DNA of 64,000 nucleotides from Acidobacteriota bacterium (lineage in GTDB: Bacteria; Acidobacteriota; Terriglobia; UBA7540), in assembly GCA_021828285.1 (NCBI GenBank), contig JAKASG010000004.1, forward strand, positions 1 through 64,000. The letters are read 5' to 3'. Made by a program: the position numbers and the translations under genes. The notes below the pieces were generated by a model that worked only from the letters and a program-made list of their open reading frames with translations, had not been told where the DNA came from and searched no databases. Position 1 is the first letter of the stretch; every line of letters starts with the position of its first letter. Positions 27,393-35,570 of this stretch are shown piece after piece.

Positions 27393-28097
27393 ATGTCAAC
27401 GCAACCAACAAAACGTGAATTGGCAGATTCTACGCTGAAATCGGAAGATTCAGGAAAGGACCTTGCTCCCATGCCGCGCGGCGAACTTAAACTCATTATC
27501 GGAAACATGTTCGGCAACAAGACCGGACGGCTAATGCTGGAAGTCGAAACGCTGCGCGAATTCGGGCGCAAGCGCGTCTTTATCTTCAAGCCGGAAATCG
27601 ACACGCGCAGCGGCAAAGGAATCATCAAGGATTTCCACAGCAAGACGATGGAGGCGAGCGAAGTGCCCGCGCGCGATCCCTGGCAAGTGATCCCGGCGAT
27701 TCGCCGCAAAGAATCGGAAATCGGATCCCGATTTCACATCATCGCTTTTGACGAGATCCAGTTTTTCCCGGCGGATTCGCCTTTTTACCAGGTGGTGGAT
27801 GAACTGCTCGACCGCGGCTACGACGTGATTGCCGCGGGCCTGGCGCTGGACTTCAAGCGCGATCCCTTCGGATCCACGCTCCTGCTCTTCGGACTCTGCA
27901 AAGGCAGCCACGACTGTTTGTGGCTGAATCCGCTTTGCGCCAAGTGCGGCAAGCCCGCCGCGCTCCCCCAGCGCATCATTGACGGCAAACCCGCGCCCTA
28001 TAATTCCCCGCAAGTCCACGTCGGCGGCAAAGAAACCTATGAGCCGCGCTGCTACGAGTGCCACGAGCTTCCCGGCCGTCCCATGCCGCCCTATTGA
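27393..28097 (+). CDS. tdk: thymidine kinase, type II, with altered P-loop
   Basis: A 234-residue protein of the type II thymidine kinase fold, which phosphorylates thymidine in salvage. FHIIAFDEIQFFP carries the catalytic Glu, LALDFKRDPFGST is the substrate 'lasso' start, CAKCGKPA and CYECHELP supply zinc cysteines, and VGGKETYEPRCYECH ends the lasso as in the family. The P-loop reads GNMFGNKT (residues 37-44) where the family has GPMFSGKT, so the last Gly before Lys is Asn. A 25-residue polar extension precedes the domain. The nucleoside specificity may differ. The start is three bases after the preceding stop. Confidence 0.8.
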   Translation: MSTQPTKRELADSTLKSEDSGKDLAPMPRGELKLIIGNMFGNKTGRLMLEVETLREFGRKRVFIFKPEIDTRSGKGIIKDFHSKTMEASEVPARDPWQVIPAIRRKESEIGSRFHIIAFDEIQFFPADSPFYQVVDELLDRGYDVIAAGLALDFKRDPFGSTLLLFGLCKGSHDCLWLNPLCAKCGKPAALPQRIIDGKPAPYNSPQVHVGGKETYEPRCYECHELPGRPMPPY

Positions 28098-28112
28098 TCC
28101 CGGCCCGGTCCG

Positions 28113-28598
28113 TTACGGCTTCTTCACAAAATTGAGCGCCGCGGAATTGATGCAATAGCGCAAACCCGTCGGCGGCGGCCCGTCATTGAAGGCGTGTCCC
28201 AGGTGGGCGTCGCACTGCGCGCAGCGCACTTCGGTGCGAAGCATGGCGAAGGAATGGTCTTCTTCCGTTCGCACGTTTTCTTCCGCGAGCGGCGCCCAGA
28301 AACTCGGCCAGCCGGTTCCGGAATCGAATTTCGTCTCCGAGCTGAAGAGCGTGCTTCCGCAGCAAATGCAGCGGAAGATGCCCTCCTCATGCTGGTTCCA
28401 GTATCGTCCGGTGAACGCGCGTTCGGTGCCGCTTTTCCGAGTCACTTCATACGCTTCAGGCTGGAGGGACTGCTTCCATTCCGAGTCGCTCTTGACCGTC
28501 TTCGGCAGCTCGACCGCGCCCAGCCGCTCGCCCCGATCGTTGAAATGCACGATCTTGACCGTTTTTGCGCCTTGAGTCTCAGCTTGATTTTTTCCCAT
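28113..28598 (-). CDS. msrB: peptide-methionine (R)-S-oxide reductase
   Basis: A 161-residue MsrB, which reduces the R epimer of methionine sulfoxide in proteins. Two zinc pairs are visible (CICCGS and CAQCDAHLGH), with GTGWPSFW and the catalytic Cys in LRYCINSAAL near the C-terminus. The length fits the free-standing enzyme. The N-terminal 35 residues are an extra Lys/Glu-rich stretch. It has no signal peptide. It converges with tdk, 15 bases apart. Confidence 0.95.
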   Translation of the reverse strand: MGKNQAETQGAKTVKIVHFNDRGERLGAVELPKTVKSDSEWKQSLQPEAYEVTRKSGTERAFTGRYWNQHEEGIFRCICCGSTLFSSETKFDSGTGWPSFWAPLAEENVRTEEDHSFAMLRTEVRCAQCDAHLGHAFNDGPPPTGLRYCINSAALNFVKKP

Positions 28599-28702
28599 GC
28601 TCCAAATTATCTCATGGACTTTCGCATCCTGACACTCGCGCGAGAGCGTGGCTTCGGTTGCGGCGCCATTTCGGCTGCTATAAAATCAAGCTTCGGACCG
28701 GG

Positions 28703-30292
28703 ATGGGACGGCGGGCCAACAAAACGAATCGCCGCAGGACTGTGACTAAGCCGAGAACGAATGTCGCTTCAATAGCCGGCGCGCTGGCGTTGGCTGTTTT
28801 GGCGGGCGTCTGCCTCGCGTCCAGACCGGCGCGGGCAGCGCGCGGCCGTGACCATCTCGTCCTCTATTTCCCGCGCTCCCACGCCGTCCTGCCCCTTGAG
28901 ACCCTCGGCCGCACCTCTTATTTCCCGCTGCTGCAGCTTCTGAACCTTACCGGCAACGTCACCGGATTGCAGGAGGGCCGCAAGCGGCTGAAGATTTATT
29001 ACGGCAACACTCGAATTCAGGTTGATGCCAACAAGAATCTCATTCGCCTCGACAACGTTCGTATGAAACTCGCCGCGCCGATGCGCCTGGTCAACGGAGC
29101 TTGGGAGGCGCCGGTGGATTTCTTGAATCAGGTCCTGCCCACGCTCACCAATAAAACCGTTGTGTACGATGCGCACGGCGAGCGAGTCTTTGTGGGCGAC
29201 GTCAAGCCCAACACTTTTTCCGTCCAGCAGACACCCACAGAAGGCGGCACGCTCGTCCGCTTGCAGTTCGCGCAGCCGGTTAGGGTCACGACGGCGGCCA
29301 CAAACGGCCGGTGGATCATCTATCTGGGCAAACATCCCGTCGAGCCCGTCCATTCGAGTTATCAATTCAATACGCCTTATCTCGAAAGCCTTCGGTTCGA
29401 CGATCAGGATGGTTTGCCGAAGCTGATTTTTACTCCCGGCGCCGCAGGACTCAATTTCTATCCTAAACTCGCTCAGGGCGGCACGGTCCTGGATGCGGAA
29501 ATTGCAAAGCCCGGCGTCACGCCGACCATCCAGCCGATGATTCCGAGCTCGCCGCCGCGCGCCGCACAGGCCGCGCCTGCGCCATCGAGCCCGCCCAGCG
29601 CGCAAGCTTCAGCTCCCGCTTCGCCGATTCCTTCGCCCGCACCGATTGCGCCCGCGCCTTCCGCCGCTCCGAATCTTCCCGCAGTCGTTCTCGACGCCGC
29701 GGGCGGCGGCGCCGATGCCGGAGCCCAGGGTCCGAATAGCGTGCTCGAAAAGAATTTGACCGCGCAGCTCGTGGCGCGCGTTGAATCCCTCCTGCTCGCG
29801 ACGGGCCGCTTCCGCGTGATTTTGACCCGCGCCGGCGACGCCGACCCGAGTTTCAACCAGCGCGCCGCGACGGCCAATGCCGCGGCGCCCGTCTGCTTTG
29901 TCACTTTCAGCGCGGGTGATTTAGGCGCGATGACGCCGCGCGTTCTCGTCTTCACCAGCCAGGCGACGGCGCCCATCTCTGCGCCTCCGTCCGATCCTTT
30001 GTTCGTTCCCTGGCGGAGCGCTCAGCAGCCCTTTATTGCCCGCAGCCAGCAGCTCGCACAGGCGGTTGACGGCCGGCTTCAAAAAATCTTCGGTGTTTCC
30101 ACACTTTCGCCCCAAACCGCTCCGGTCCGCGTTCTCGAAAGCATTCAAGCGCCGGCCATCGCCGTCGAGGTCGGCAGTCTCGATCCCGCGACGAACCCGA
30201 GCGTGCTGACGAACGCGAATTTCCAGCAGCAGGTCGCCAATGCTGTAGCGAGTGGCGTCGAAGCCTATGCCGGAATCCAGGGGGCGCCGTGA
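28703..30292 (+). CDS. exported amidase_3-fold protein lacking zinc ligands (pseudo-amidase)
   Basis: A 529-residue exported protein. After a signal sequence it has an N-terminal part with AMIN-like and copper-amine-oxidase-N-like beta stretches (FPLLQLLNLTGNVTGLQEGRKRLKIYYGNT; YQFNTPYLESLRFDDQDG), a Pro/Ala/Ser-rich linker (about 275-325) and a C-terminal amidase_3 fold. In active N-acetylmuramoyl-L-alanine amidases the zinc ligands lie in DPGHGG, EK and SIHAN. Here the same places read DAAGGG, LEKN and TFSAG, so both His are gone while the Glu remains. It is probably a binding or regulatory protein of the peptidoglycan. GTG 28742 is an alternative start. Its stop overlaps the GerMN start. 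Confidence 0.72.
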   Translation: MGRRANKTNRRRTVTKPRTNVASIAGALALAVLAGVCLASRPARAARGRDHLVLYFPRSHAVLPLETLGRTSYFPLLQLLNLTGNVTGLQEGRKRLKIYYGNTRIQVDANKNLIRLDNVRMKLAAPMRLVNGAWEAPVDFLNQVLPTLTNKTVVYDAHGERVFVGDVKPNTFSVQQTPTEGGTLVRLQFAQPVRVTTAATNGRWIIYLGKHPVEPVHSSYQFNTPYLESLRFDDQDGLPKLIFTPGAAGLNFYPKLAQGGTVLDAEIAKPGVTPTIQPMIPSSPPRAAQAAPAPSSPPSAQASAPASPIPSPAPIAPAPSAAPNLPAVVLDAAGGGADAGAQGPNSVLEKNLTAQLVARVESLLLATGRFRVILTRAGDADPSFNQRAATANAAAPVCFVTFSAGDLGAMTPRVLVFTSQATAPISAPPSDPLFVPWRSAQQPFIARSQQLAQAVDGRLQKIFGVSTLSPQTAPVRVLESIQAPAIAVEVGSLDPATNPSVLTNANFQQQVANAVASGVEAYAGIQGAP

Positions 30293-30888
30293 CGCGCAAG
30301 GTCGTGATCCTCACGCTGATTCTGTTTGCCGTGGTCGCGGCCGGCGGCTTTTACATCTTCCGCCTGCTCAAGCGCCGTGCCGCCGCGTCCTCCGCCGTAT
30401 CCGAGCGCCTCGCGCGCACGCGGCTGACTGAAGCCGCCTTGCAGCCGCCGGGCGCCGCCGCCTCGAACGTTCAGCTCTATTTCCCCTCGTTTCCTGATGG
30501 CAAGCTCGTCAGCGAAACGCGCTCCATCAAGCTCGCCGCAACCGATACGGACCGTATCCGCCAGGTCCTGCTCGCGCTCATTGAAGGTTCGCATCAAGGC
30601 CGCAGTCCCGCCTTGCCGCCCTCCACCACGATTCGCGGGGTTTTTCTCACAGCGGATGGCGCCGCTTATATCGATTTTTCAGGGAAATCATTGGCCGCCT
30701 TCGATTCAGGCATCGAAAGCGAAACGCTTTCGATTTACTCCATTGTGGATTCGCTGGCGGCGAACATTCCCGACGTCAAGCAGGTGAAATTTCTTGTGGA
30801 CGGTCAGGAAGTGGAGACGCTCGACGGCCACGTGAACCTCACGGGCTTTTTCGTTCCTGACCTGTCGCTCATCGAAAGCGGGCCCTAG
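30289..30888 (+). CDS. membrane-anchored GerMN-domain protein
   Basis: A 199-residue protein with one N-terminal membrane span (VVILTLILFAVVAAGGFYIFRLL) and an extracytoplasmic GerMN domain, marked by VQLYFPSF, IRQVLLALIEGSHQG, IRGVFLTADGAAYIDFSG, LSIYSIVDSLAANIPDVKQVKFLVDG and the ending ETLDGHVNL. GerMN domains occur in spore germination GerM and in lipoproteins linked to cell-wall amidases. The GTG start overlaps the preceding TGA (GTGA), so it is coupled to the pseudo-amidase, which suggests they act in one envelope complex. Confidence 0.85.
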   Translation: MTRKVVILTLILFAVVAAGGFYIFRLLKRRAAASSAVSERLARTRLTEAALQPPGAAASNVQLYFPSFPDGKLVSETRSIKLAATDTDRIRQVLLALIEGSHQGRSPALPPSTTIRGVFLTADGAAYIDFSGKSLAAFDSGIESETLSIYSIVDSLAANIPDVKQVKFLVDGQEVETLDGHVNLTGFFVPDLSLIESGP

Positions 30889-30915
30889 CCTCGCGGCCGC
30901 AGGATCGCGCGTGAG

Positions 30916-30945
30916 TTGGCGCCGGCCTTCCGGCCGGCGTATATT
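30916..30945 (+). promoter_or_regulatory. candidate promoter upstream of rph
   Basis: TTGGCG (30916-30921) and TATATT (30940-30945) are 18 bases apart, about 100 bases before the chosen rph start. The spacer contains an inverted repeat (GCCGG-CCTT-CCGGC) that may also help terminate the preceding GerMN transcript. The call is from box match and spacing only. Confidence 0.4.
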
Positions 30946-31047
30946 TTCATTTGTCCTGCGCAACGCGAGGCGCGAAGAAAAGGAGTCGAACCGACCATGC
31001 AGCGAAGCGTGAGAAGCGTCTCCGGCGTCGTCTATTCCGGAGGGAAA

Positions 31048-31773
31048 ATGGTGCGTGCGGGGGGCCGCAGCGCTGCGGAAATGCGTCCCGCTGAAATCAT
31101 CCCGCACTTCATTTCGAGCGCCGAAGGCTCCGCGCTGATTCGCATCGGCGAGACGCAAGTGATCTGCACCGCCTCCGCCGAAGACGGCGTGCCGGCGTTT
31201 TTGAAAGGTTCCGGAAAAGGCTGGGTCTCATCCGAATACTCAATGATTCCTCGCTCAACCACCGTGCGCACGCCGCGTGAAGCCACGCGCGGCAGGCAAA
31301 GCGGCCGCACCCTGGAAATTCAGCGGCTCATCGGCCGCTCTCTCCGCGCCGTCACCGATCTTGAAGCACTCGGCGAGCGCACGGTGTTGATTGACTGCGA
31401 CGTGATCCGCGCCGACGGGGGCACGCGCACCGCCGCGATCTCGGGCGCGTTCGTCGCCCTCGGCCTCGCCTTCAAGAAAATGGCCGCCGAAAAAACTCTC
31501 GCCCGCCTTCCCTTCAACGATAGCGTCGCGGCCATCAGCGTCGGCGTCATCAGCGGCGAAAAGCTCGTGGACCTCGACTTCTCCGAGGATTCCACCGCCG
31601 AAGTGGACGTCAACGTCGTCATGACCGGCAGCGGGCGTTTGGTCGAATTGCAGGCCACGGGCGAAGGCCATTCCTTCAGCCTTGAAGATTTGAATCAACT
31701 GGTCGCACTCGCCCGCCCGGCCATCGCCACGCTTCACGCGCTTCAGCAGAAGGCCCTCGGCGCAAACGGATAG
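31048..31773 (+). CDS. rph: ribonuclease PH
   Basis: A 241-residue phosphorolytic 3'-5' exoribonuclease that trims tRNA precursors. The N-terminus VRAGGRSAAEMRPAEI is the family opening. GKGWVSSEYSMIPRST, RTLEIQRLIGRSLRAV and VLIDCDVIRADGGTRTAAISGA (phosphate and metal binding) follow. GGAGGG five bases before ATG 31048 decides the start; longer frames from 30916 or 30997 are open but unlike the family. Confidence 0.95.
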   Translation: MVRAGGRSAAEMRPAEIIPHFISSAEGSALIRIGETQVICTASAEDGVPAFLKGSGKGWVSSEYSMIPRSTTVRTPREATRGRQSGRTLEIQRLIGRSLRAVTDLEALGERTVLIDCDVIRADGGTRTAAISGAFVALGLAFKKMAAEKTLARLPFNDSVAAISVGVISGEKLVDLDFSEDSTAEVDVNVVMTGSGRLVELQATGEGHSFSLEDLNQLVALARPAIATLHALQQKALGANG

Positions 31774-31875
31774 CCCGGCATCGCGAAGAAGTCCTTGCCG
31801 TTGCGGACGTTTGCGGAGCGCTTGCCAGATTCGCCCGCACTTCCGCGCCAAGGGCGCCCGATTAGCTTTGCCTTT

Positions 31876-32796
31876 CTATTGCCGGGAGTCCGCAGCGCCG
31901 TGCGCGGGCGTCTTGCCGCGGGCGCTTGGAGCCGTGTGAGTGGATTCGCGAACCTCAGCGAGGAGCGTGGTTCGAGTGCGAGTCATCAGATGCTTAACGG
32001 TGGCTAGCGTGGCGTTACGGATATAGGGCTTGATGATCCAGCCGAGGCCCAGCGGGATCGAGCGGCTGAGAGTGATCGTCTCCGACTCAACGAGCACTCC
32101 TCCGCGAGTCTGCTCGTACCTCCAGTAGGTGTTGACCGCCCAAAGAATACCGTCACCGCGGCCCTGGGGAAGGACGCGTTCATCGGGCATGCCTGGGTGA
32201 TCCACCTGCTGAATGCGATAAGAGCGCGCCACCGTGTACATGTGTTTCGCATCGACATAGTGGTATCGGATATTGTTGAAAGCGTCGAGAGTGACGGTGA
32301 GCCACGGCGTCTTTTTTTGAACTCGGACGTAAACGTGGAAATCACCGTCCTTGTGCCAAAGCAAAGAAGAGCGGATGATGTCCGGCCGGTAAAAATCCTG
32401 GTAGCGGCCGTATTGCTGGTCCGCTGCAGCCACCTGGGCGAGCGTTACGTCGGGAATGAACATCGCGGCGAGCCAATGATTGATCCATCCGCCGGGAGCA
32501 CGGAGGGGCTTGCCATCCTCGTCATCGGACACCAGGCGAACCACGTAGACTTCCCCGGCGCGCAAGCTGGCGATGACCGCCTCGCGCTTGGCGGCGGGGA
32601 AAGATTCGATGTAAAGGAATTTCGCGGGTGGGTCGCCGTATTGTTCCATGCGCTTTTCCGCGACGCTCGCGTACTGCTCGAATCCTTGGAGCGTTTTTGG
32701 CTGGAGCTGCGCCCCGAAAGCGTGGCGGCAGAAGAGCAGCAGCAGGGCGAGAGACAATGGGCGGAAAATGAAACACGGCGTCGAGTAACGAGCCAC
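31876..32796 (-). CDS. exported START/SRPBCC-like protein
   Basis: A 306-residue protein. It most likely starts at GTG 32796, which overlaps the TAG stop of tag (TAGTG), with GGAAAAGAGA upstream. A signal peptide follows at once (FRPLSLALLLLFCRHAFGAQ). The mature part has PGGWINHWLAAMFIPDV, YRPDIIRSSLLWHKDGDFHVYVRVQKK and GDGILWAVNTYWRYEQTRGGVLVESETITLSR, an alpha-beta layout typical of START/SRPBCC hydrophobic-pocket domains. The ligand is unknown. Coupling to a DNA repair gene may be incidental. Confidence 0.65.
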   Translation of the reverse strand: MARYSTPCFIFRPLSLALLLLFCRHAFGAQLQPKTLQGFEQYASVAEKRMEQYGDPPAKFLYIESFPAAKREAVIASLRAGEVYVVRLVSDDEDGKPLRAPGGWINHWLAAMFIPDVTLAQVAAADQQYGRYQDFYRPDIIRSSLLWHKDGDFHVYVRVQKKTPWLTVTLDAFNNIRYHYVDAKHMYTVARSYRIQQVDHPGMPDERVLPQGRGDGILWAVNTYWRYEQTRGGVLVESETITLSRSIPLGLGWIIKPYIRNATLATVKHLMTRTRTTLLAEVRESTHTAPSARGKTPAHGAADSRQ

Positions 32797-33377
32797 TAGA
32801 ATCTCTTTTCCAGAACTTCCCGGCGCCGAAAACAGCCGGTGAGGTGGTCGTTGACCATCCCGACAGCCTGCATGTGCGCGTAAATGATAGTCGAGCCGGT
32901 GAAGCTGAATCCTCGCAACTTCAGGTCCCTGCTGAAAGCGTCGGACTCGATGGATGTGGCGGGAACCTCCCGCATCGTTTTCCATCGGTTAGCCTTCGGG
33001 CGCCCATTCACGAACCGCCAGCAGTAGGTGTCAAAACTCCCGAACTCTTTCTGAAGGGCGAGAAACGCCCGCGCATTGCGCACGGCGGATTCAATTTTCA
33101 TGCGGTTTCGAATGATTCCGGGGTCTTTGAGGAGCTTCTGAATTCGTTTCTCGGTATAAAGCGCCACTTTTTCAGGAATGAATCCCGAAAACGCGCGGCG
33201 ATAAGCATCGCGCTTCTTGAGCACCGTGGACCAACTGAGGCCCGCCTGCGCGCCTTCGAGGACGAGGAACTCGAAGTGTTTGCGGTCGTCGTGCACGGGC
33301 ACGCCCCATTCCCGGTCGTGGTACTCGACCATCAGCGGATCAGCATCGCTCGCCCAGCCGCAGCGCTTCAAATTCAT
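32796..33377 (-). CDS. tag: DNA-3-methyladenine glycosylase I
   Basis: A 193-residue base-excision repair enzyme removing 3-methyladenine. LKRCGWASDADPLMVEYHDREWGVPVHDDRKHFEFLVLEGAQAGLSW is the family N-terminus (zinc Cys, substrate-pocket Trp and Glu). FSFTGSTIIYAHMQAVGMVNDHLTGCF supplies the C-terminal zinc His and Cys. ATG 33377 (MNLKRCGW) is preferred over a TTG two codons earlier. The stop overlaps the next gene's GTG. Confidence 0.95.
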   Translation of the reverse strand: MNLKRCGWASDADPLMVEYHDREWGVPVHDDRKHFEFLVLEGAQAGLSWSTVLKKRDAYRRAFSGFIPEKVALYTEKRIQKLLKDPGIIRNRMKIESAVRNARAFLALQKEFGSFDTYCWRFVNGRPKANRWKTMREVPATSIESDAFSRDLKLRGFSFTGSTIIYAHMQAVGMVNDHLTGCFRRREVLEKRF

Positions 33378-33703
33378 AAGCAATAAACTCTATGACCAGC
33401 GCCGCGCCAATGCACTTCACTCGCGTCCGCGGAGCAGAAAATTCCTCCCGGCATTCCGCATCGCGCCTGGAAACCCCGGCACAGATTCATTTCCCGAGGA
33501 TAATATGAATTATATCATCCAAAAAGCGGGAGACGATGACCCGTCGTCCGGACTTCGCCCATCGAACCCGCCGGGATCATGTGAAGAGAGTTTGAACCCG
33601 GCATCTTCGTGTGCTAAGCTGCCGGGCGGAGGACGAGAGCGTCGCTGGGAAGATCCTGATTCGAACTCATCAGCATCACACGCGCTCCCGGCAAAGGGGA
33701 ACC
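33378..33703. other. intergenic stretch of about 325 bases
   Basis: No gene was recognised between tag and the Cys-rich peptide gene. An AT-rich patch (GATAATATGAATTATATC, 33501-33518) in GC-rich surroundings is the best promoter candidate. Two short pieces resemble tRNA T-loops (around 33590 and 33660) but do not fold into a tRNA. This is the left flank of the scrap region that ends at tRNA-Arg. Confidence 0.4.
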
Positions 33704-33988
33704 ATGAAAAAGAAGATCGTAGCAGGGCTGGCGTCAGCAATCGCGGTGATCGCCTTATCAATGTTCGCCCTCGCTCCCGCGCAGGGCGGAACTCACAAGC
33801 AACGGACGAAAAAGAAGGAAAGCATGGTTTACGTGTGCTCGTGCCTGAAAACTCGCTCCTGCCCGTGCATGAGTGAGGCCAAGATGGAAGGGCCGTGCGC
33901 GTGCGGCACTCAGGGCGGGCCGCCGATGAAAGCCGTGCCGGCCAAAAGCACCTGGGCGAAACAGAACCGCCAGGCTCTGGCGAAGTGA
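33704..33988 (+). CDS. small exported Cys-rich protein (three CxC motifs)
   Basis: A 94-residue protein with a clear signal peptide (KKIVAGLASAIAVIALSMFALAPAQ) and a mature part of about 68 residues holding YVCSC, SCPC and PCACG. Three CxC motifs within 25 residues, together with His-poor but Lys-rich flanks, suggest a soft-metal-binding or disulfide-bonded envelope peptide. AAAGGGGAACC precedes the ATG. No homologue was recognised by name. It stands alone at the left of the region of broken genes. Confidence 0.65.
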   Translation: MKKKIVAGLASAIAVIALSMFALAPAQGGTHKQRTKKKESMVYVCSCLKTRSCPCMSEAKMEGPCACGTQGGPPMKAVPAKSTWAKQNRQALAK

Positions 33989-34098
33989 TTCGCGCCACCC
34001 AAGAATAGAAAAGCCGTCCAGGGCATTGCGTGTTTGGGCTGGGCGCAAGTTTTTAGCGCCCTGAATCGCCGCGGCACCAAGCGGCGAAGCGGAAAGCC

Positions 34099-34290
34099 GT
34101 GGACGGGGAGACAGGTTCGAGCCGGACCAAGCGCAGCTTTCCGCCAGACTGTCCCCCTTTTCACCGTGTCCGCCGACTGGGCGCGGGCAGCATAGGCACG
34201 GTCTTCCCCGCCGAGCAGATTGGGGTCGGGAATCGCCCCGTGGCGCTCAAGGTCCTGAACCGCGAATTGCTCCCCAATCTAATACCTTAG
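34099..34290 (+). pseudogene. Ser/Thr protein kinase fragment (N-lobe only)
   Basis: Sixty-three codons encode the start of a Hanks-type kinase: FHRVRRLGAGSIGTVFPAEQ is the Gly-rich ATP loop and RPVALKVLNREL holds the ATP-binding Lys. The frame then stops; no helix C Glu, HRD or DFG motif follows. The rest of the kinase is missing, so it cannot be active. The FGE-like gene begins 28 bases later. In acidobacteria such domains may sit in one protein or neighbouring genes, so this is probably the relic of a kinase once linked to it. Confidence 0.7.
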
Positions 34291-34318
34291 GAACTCAATT
34301 CTGCCGTGGAGGGCTTGG

Positions 34319-35347
34319 ATGGAATATGTCATCGTTTTCTGGATTCTCTGCGGCATCGCTGGCGCGGCGATGCTTAGCCGGTTCAAGAAGGCCGGGTCAG
34401 GGTGCCTCCTTGGAGGCCTACTTGGGCCTATCGGTCTGATAATCGCATGGACAATGCGGGACAGCGCCAAGCTGGATCGAGAAACTGCCGTCCAAGCGCG
34501 CGAAGCTGCGAAGCTCGCGGTCGAGTCCCGTGAGGAACGTGAATGTCCATACTGCGCCGAGCGGATTCTCAAAAAGGCCCGTGTCTGCAAGCACTGCGGC
34601 CATGATTTGGAGCCGCCGGCCTCGGTCGAAGAATCCAAATGGGAAGTGAGGGTCAATCCCAAGGATGGGCTAAAGTACGTTTGGATTCCGCCAGGGACTT
34701 TCATGATGGGCTGCTCGCCCGGAGACAGCGAAGGTAAGGACGAAGAGAATCCGGCGCACCAGGTTACCATCACGAAGGGTTTTTGGCTGGGGCAGACGGA
34801 AGTGACGGTGGGGGCGTACAAACGTTTCGCCGCAGCTACAGGACGGCAAATGCCAGATGCTCCGGCCTTCAACAAAGGCTGGAGTAGCGACCAGATGCCG
34901 ATTGTGAATGTCACTTGGGACCACGCACGGGAGTATTGCACGTGGGCGGGAGGGCGTCTGCTCACCGAAGCTGAGTGGGAGTATGCAGCAAGGGGGGGAA
35001 GTCCAGAGCCTCGATACGGGCCGCTGGACGAAGTTGCTTGGCATGATTTAAACAGCAGACGCCGACCGCAGCCGGTGAGCCTGAAGCGAGCCAATGGATT
35101 CGGGCTGCACGACATGCTGGGGAACGTTTGGGAATGGGTGAAGGATTGGTATGACCAGAATTATTACCAGCACAGTCCGGGGCAAGACCCCCCAGGGCCG
35201 ATGAGAGGTAAGACTCACGTTCTCCGTGGCGGGTCCTGTCTCAACTTTCCCTCGGACCTTCGCGTATCGCACCGCAAGAAGGGATATGCGGAATACAGGG
35301 ACATCGACCTCGGCTTCCGTTGTGGCGGGGAAGTGTTCGCTCGTTGA
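34319..35347 (+). CDS. membrane-anchored zinc-ribbon plus FGE-sulfatase-like (SUMF1) protein
   Basis: A 342-residue protein. Two hydrophobic N-terminal segments (VIVFWILCGIAGAAML; CLLGGLLGPIGLIIAW) are followed by a double-Cys zinc ribbon (CPYCAERILKKARVCKHCGHDL, about 78-99). An FGE-sulfatase domain (about 120-340) then has FMMGCSPGD, GFWLGQTEVTVGAYKRF, PIVNVTWDHAREYCTWAGGRLLTEAEWEYAARGG, NVWEWVKDWYD and VLRGGSCLNF. The Cys pair of true formylglycine-generating enzymes after RGGS is not present as such, so it is likely a binding or other member of the fold. GGAGGGCTTGG precedes the ATG. Confidence 0.82.
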   Translation: MEYVIVFWILCGIAGAAMLSRFKKAGSGCLLGGLLGPIGLIIAWTMRDSAKLDRETAVQAREAAKLAVESREERECPYCAERILKKARVCKHCGHDLEPPASVEESKWEVRVNPKDGLKYVWIPPGTFMMGCSPGDSEGKDEENPAHQVTITKGFWLGQTEVTVGAYKRFAAATGRQMPDAPAFNKGWSSDQMPIVNVTWDHAREYCTWAGGRLLTEAEWEYAARGGSPEPRYGPLDEVAWHDLNSRRRPQPVSLKRANGFGLHDMLGNVWEWVKDWYDQNYYQHSPGQDPPGPMRGKTHVLRGGSCLNFPSDLRVSHRKKGYAEYRDIDLGFRCGGEVFAR

Positions 35348-35570
35348 GCCCTTTTTCCCCTTGAGGTCAGTCTTGTTGAAATGGCACCATGGGTCAGGCA
35401 CCCGCGGGGCTACCGTGCTCGCCATTACGGTCACGCATTCCTTGGCGGTGGGCTCTTCCTGCGGAATAAACAGAGTTGCACTGGCAAGAGTAGCCCGGAC
35501 CCACTAAAGCAGTTCCATGTATTATGTAGCGTATCGGGCGCTAAAAAAGAAGCCCTTGCAGTCCGAACAG

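Noticed and set aside
28113-28598. Second selenoprotein candidate (MsrB often uses Sec)
   Set aside because: The catalytic position is an ordinary Cys codon in YCINSA and no in-frame TGA is present.
33560-33680. tRNA-like pieces (GTTTGAACCC and GATTCGAACTC) that could be a second attachment site
   Set aside because: No acceptor or anticodon arm can be formed, and the match to the 3' end of tRNA-Arg is only about ten bases.
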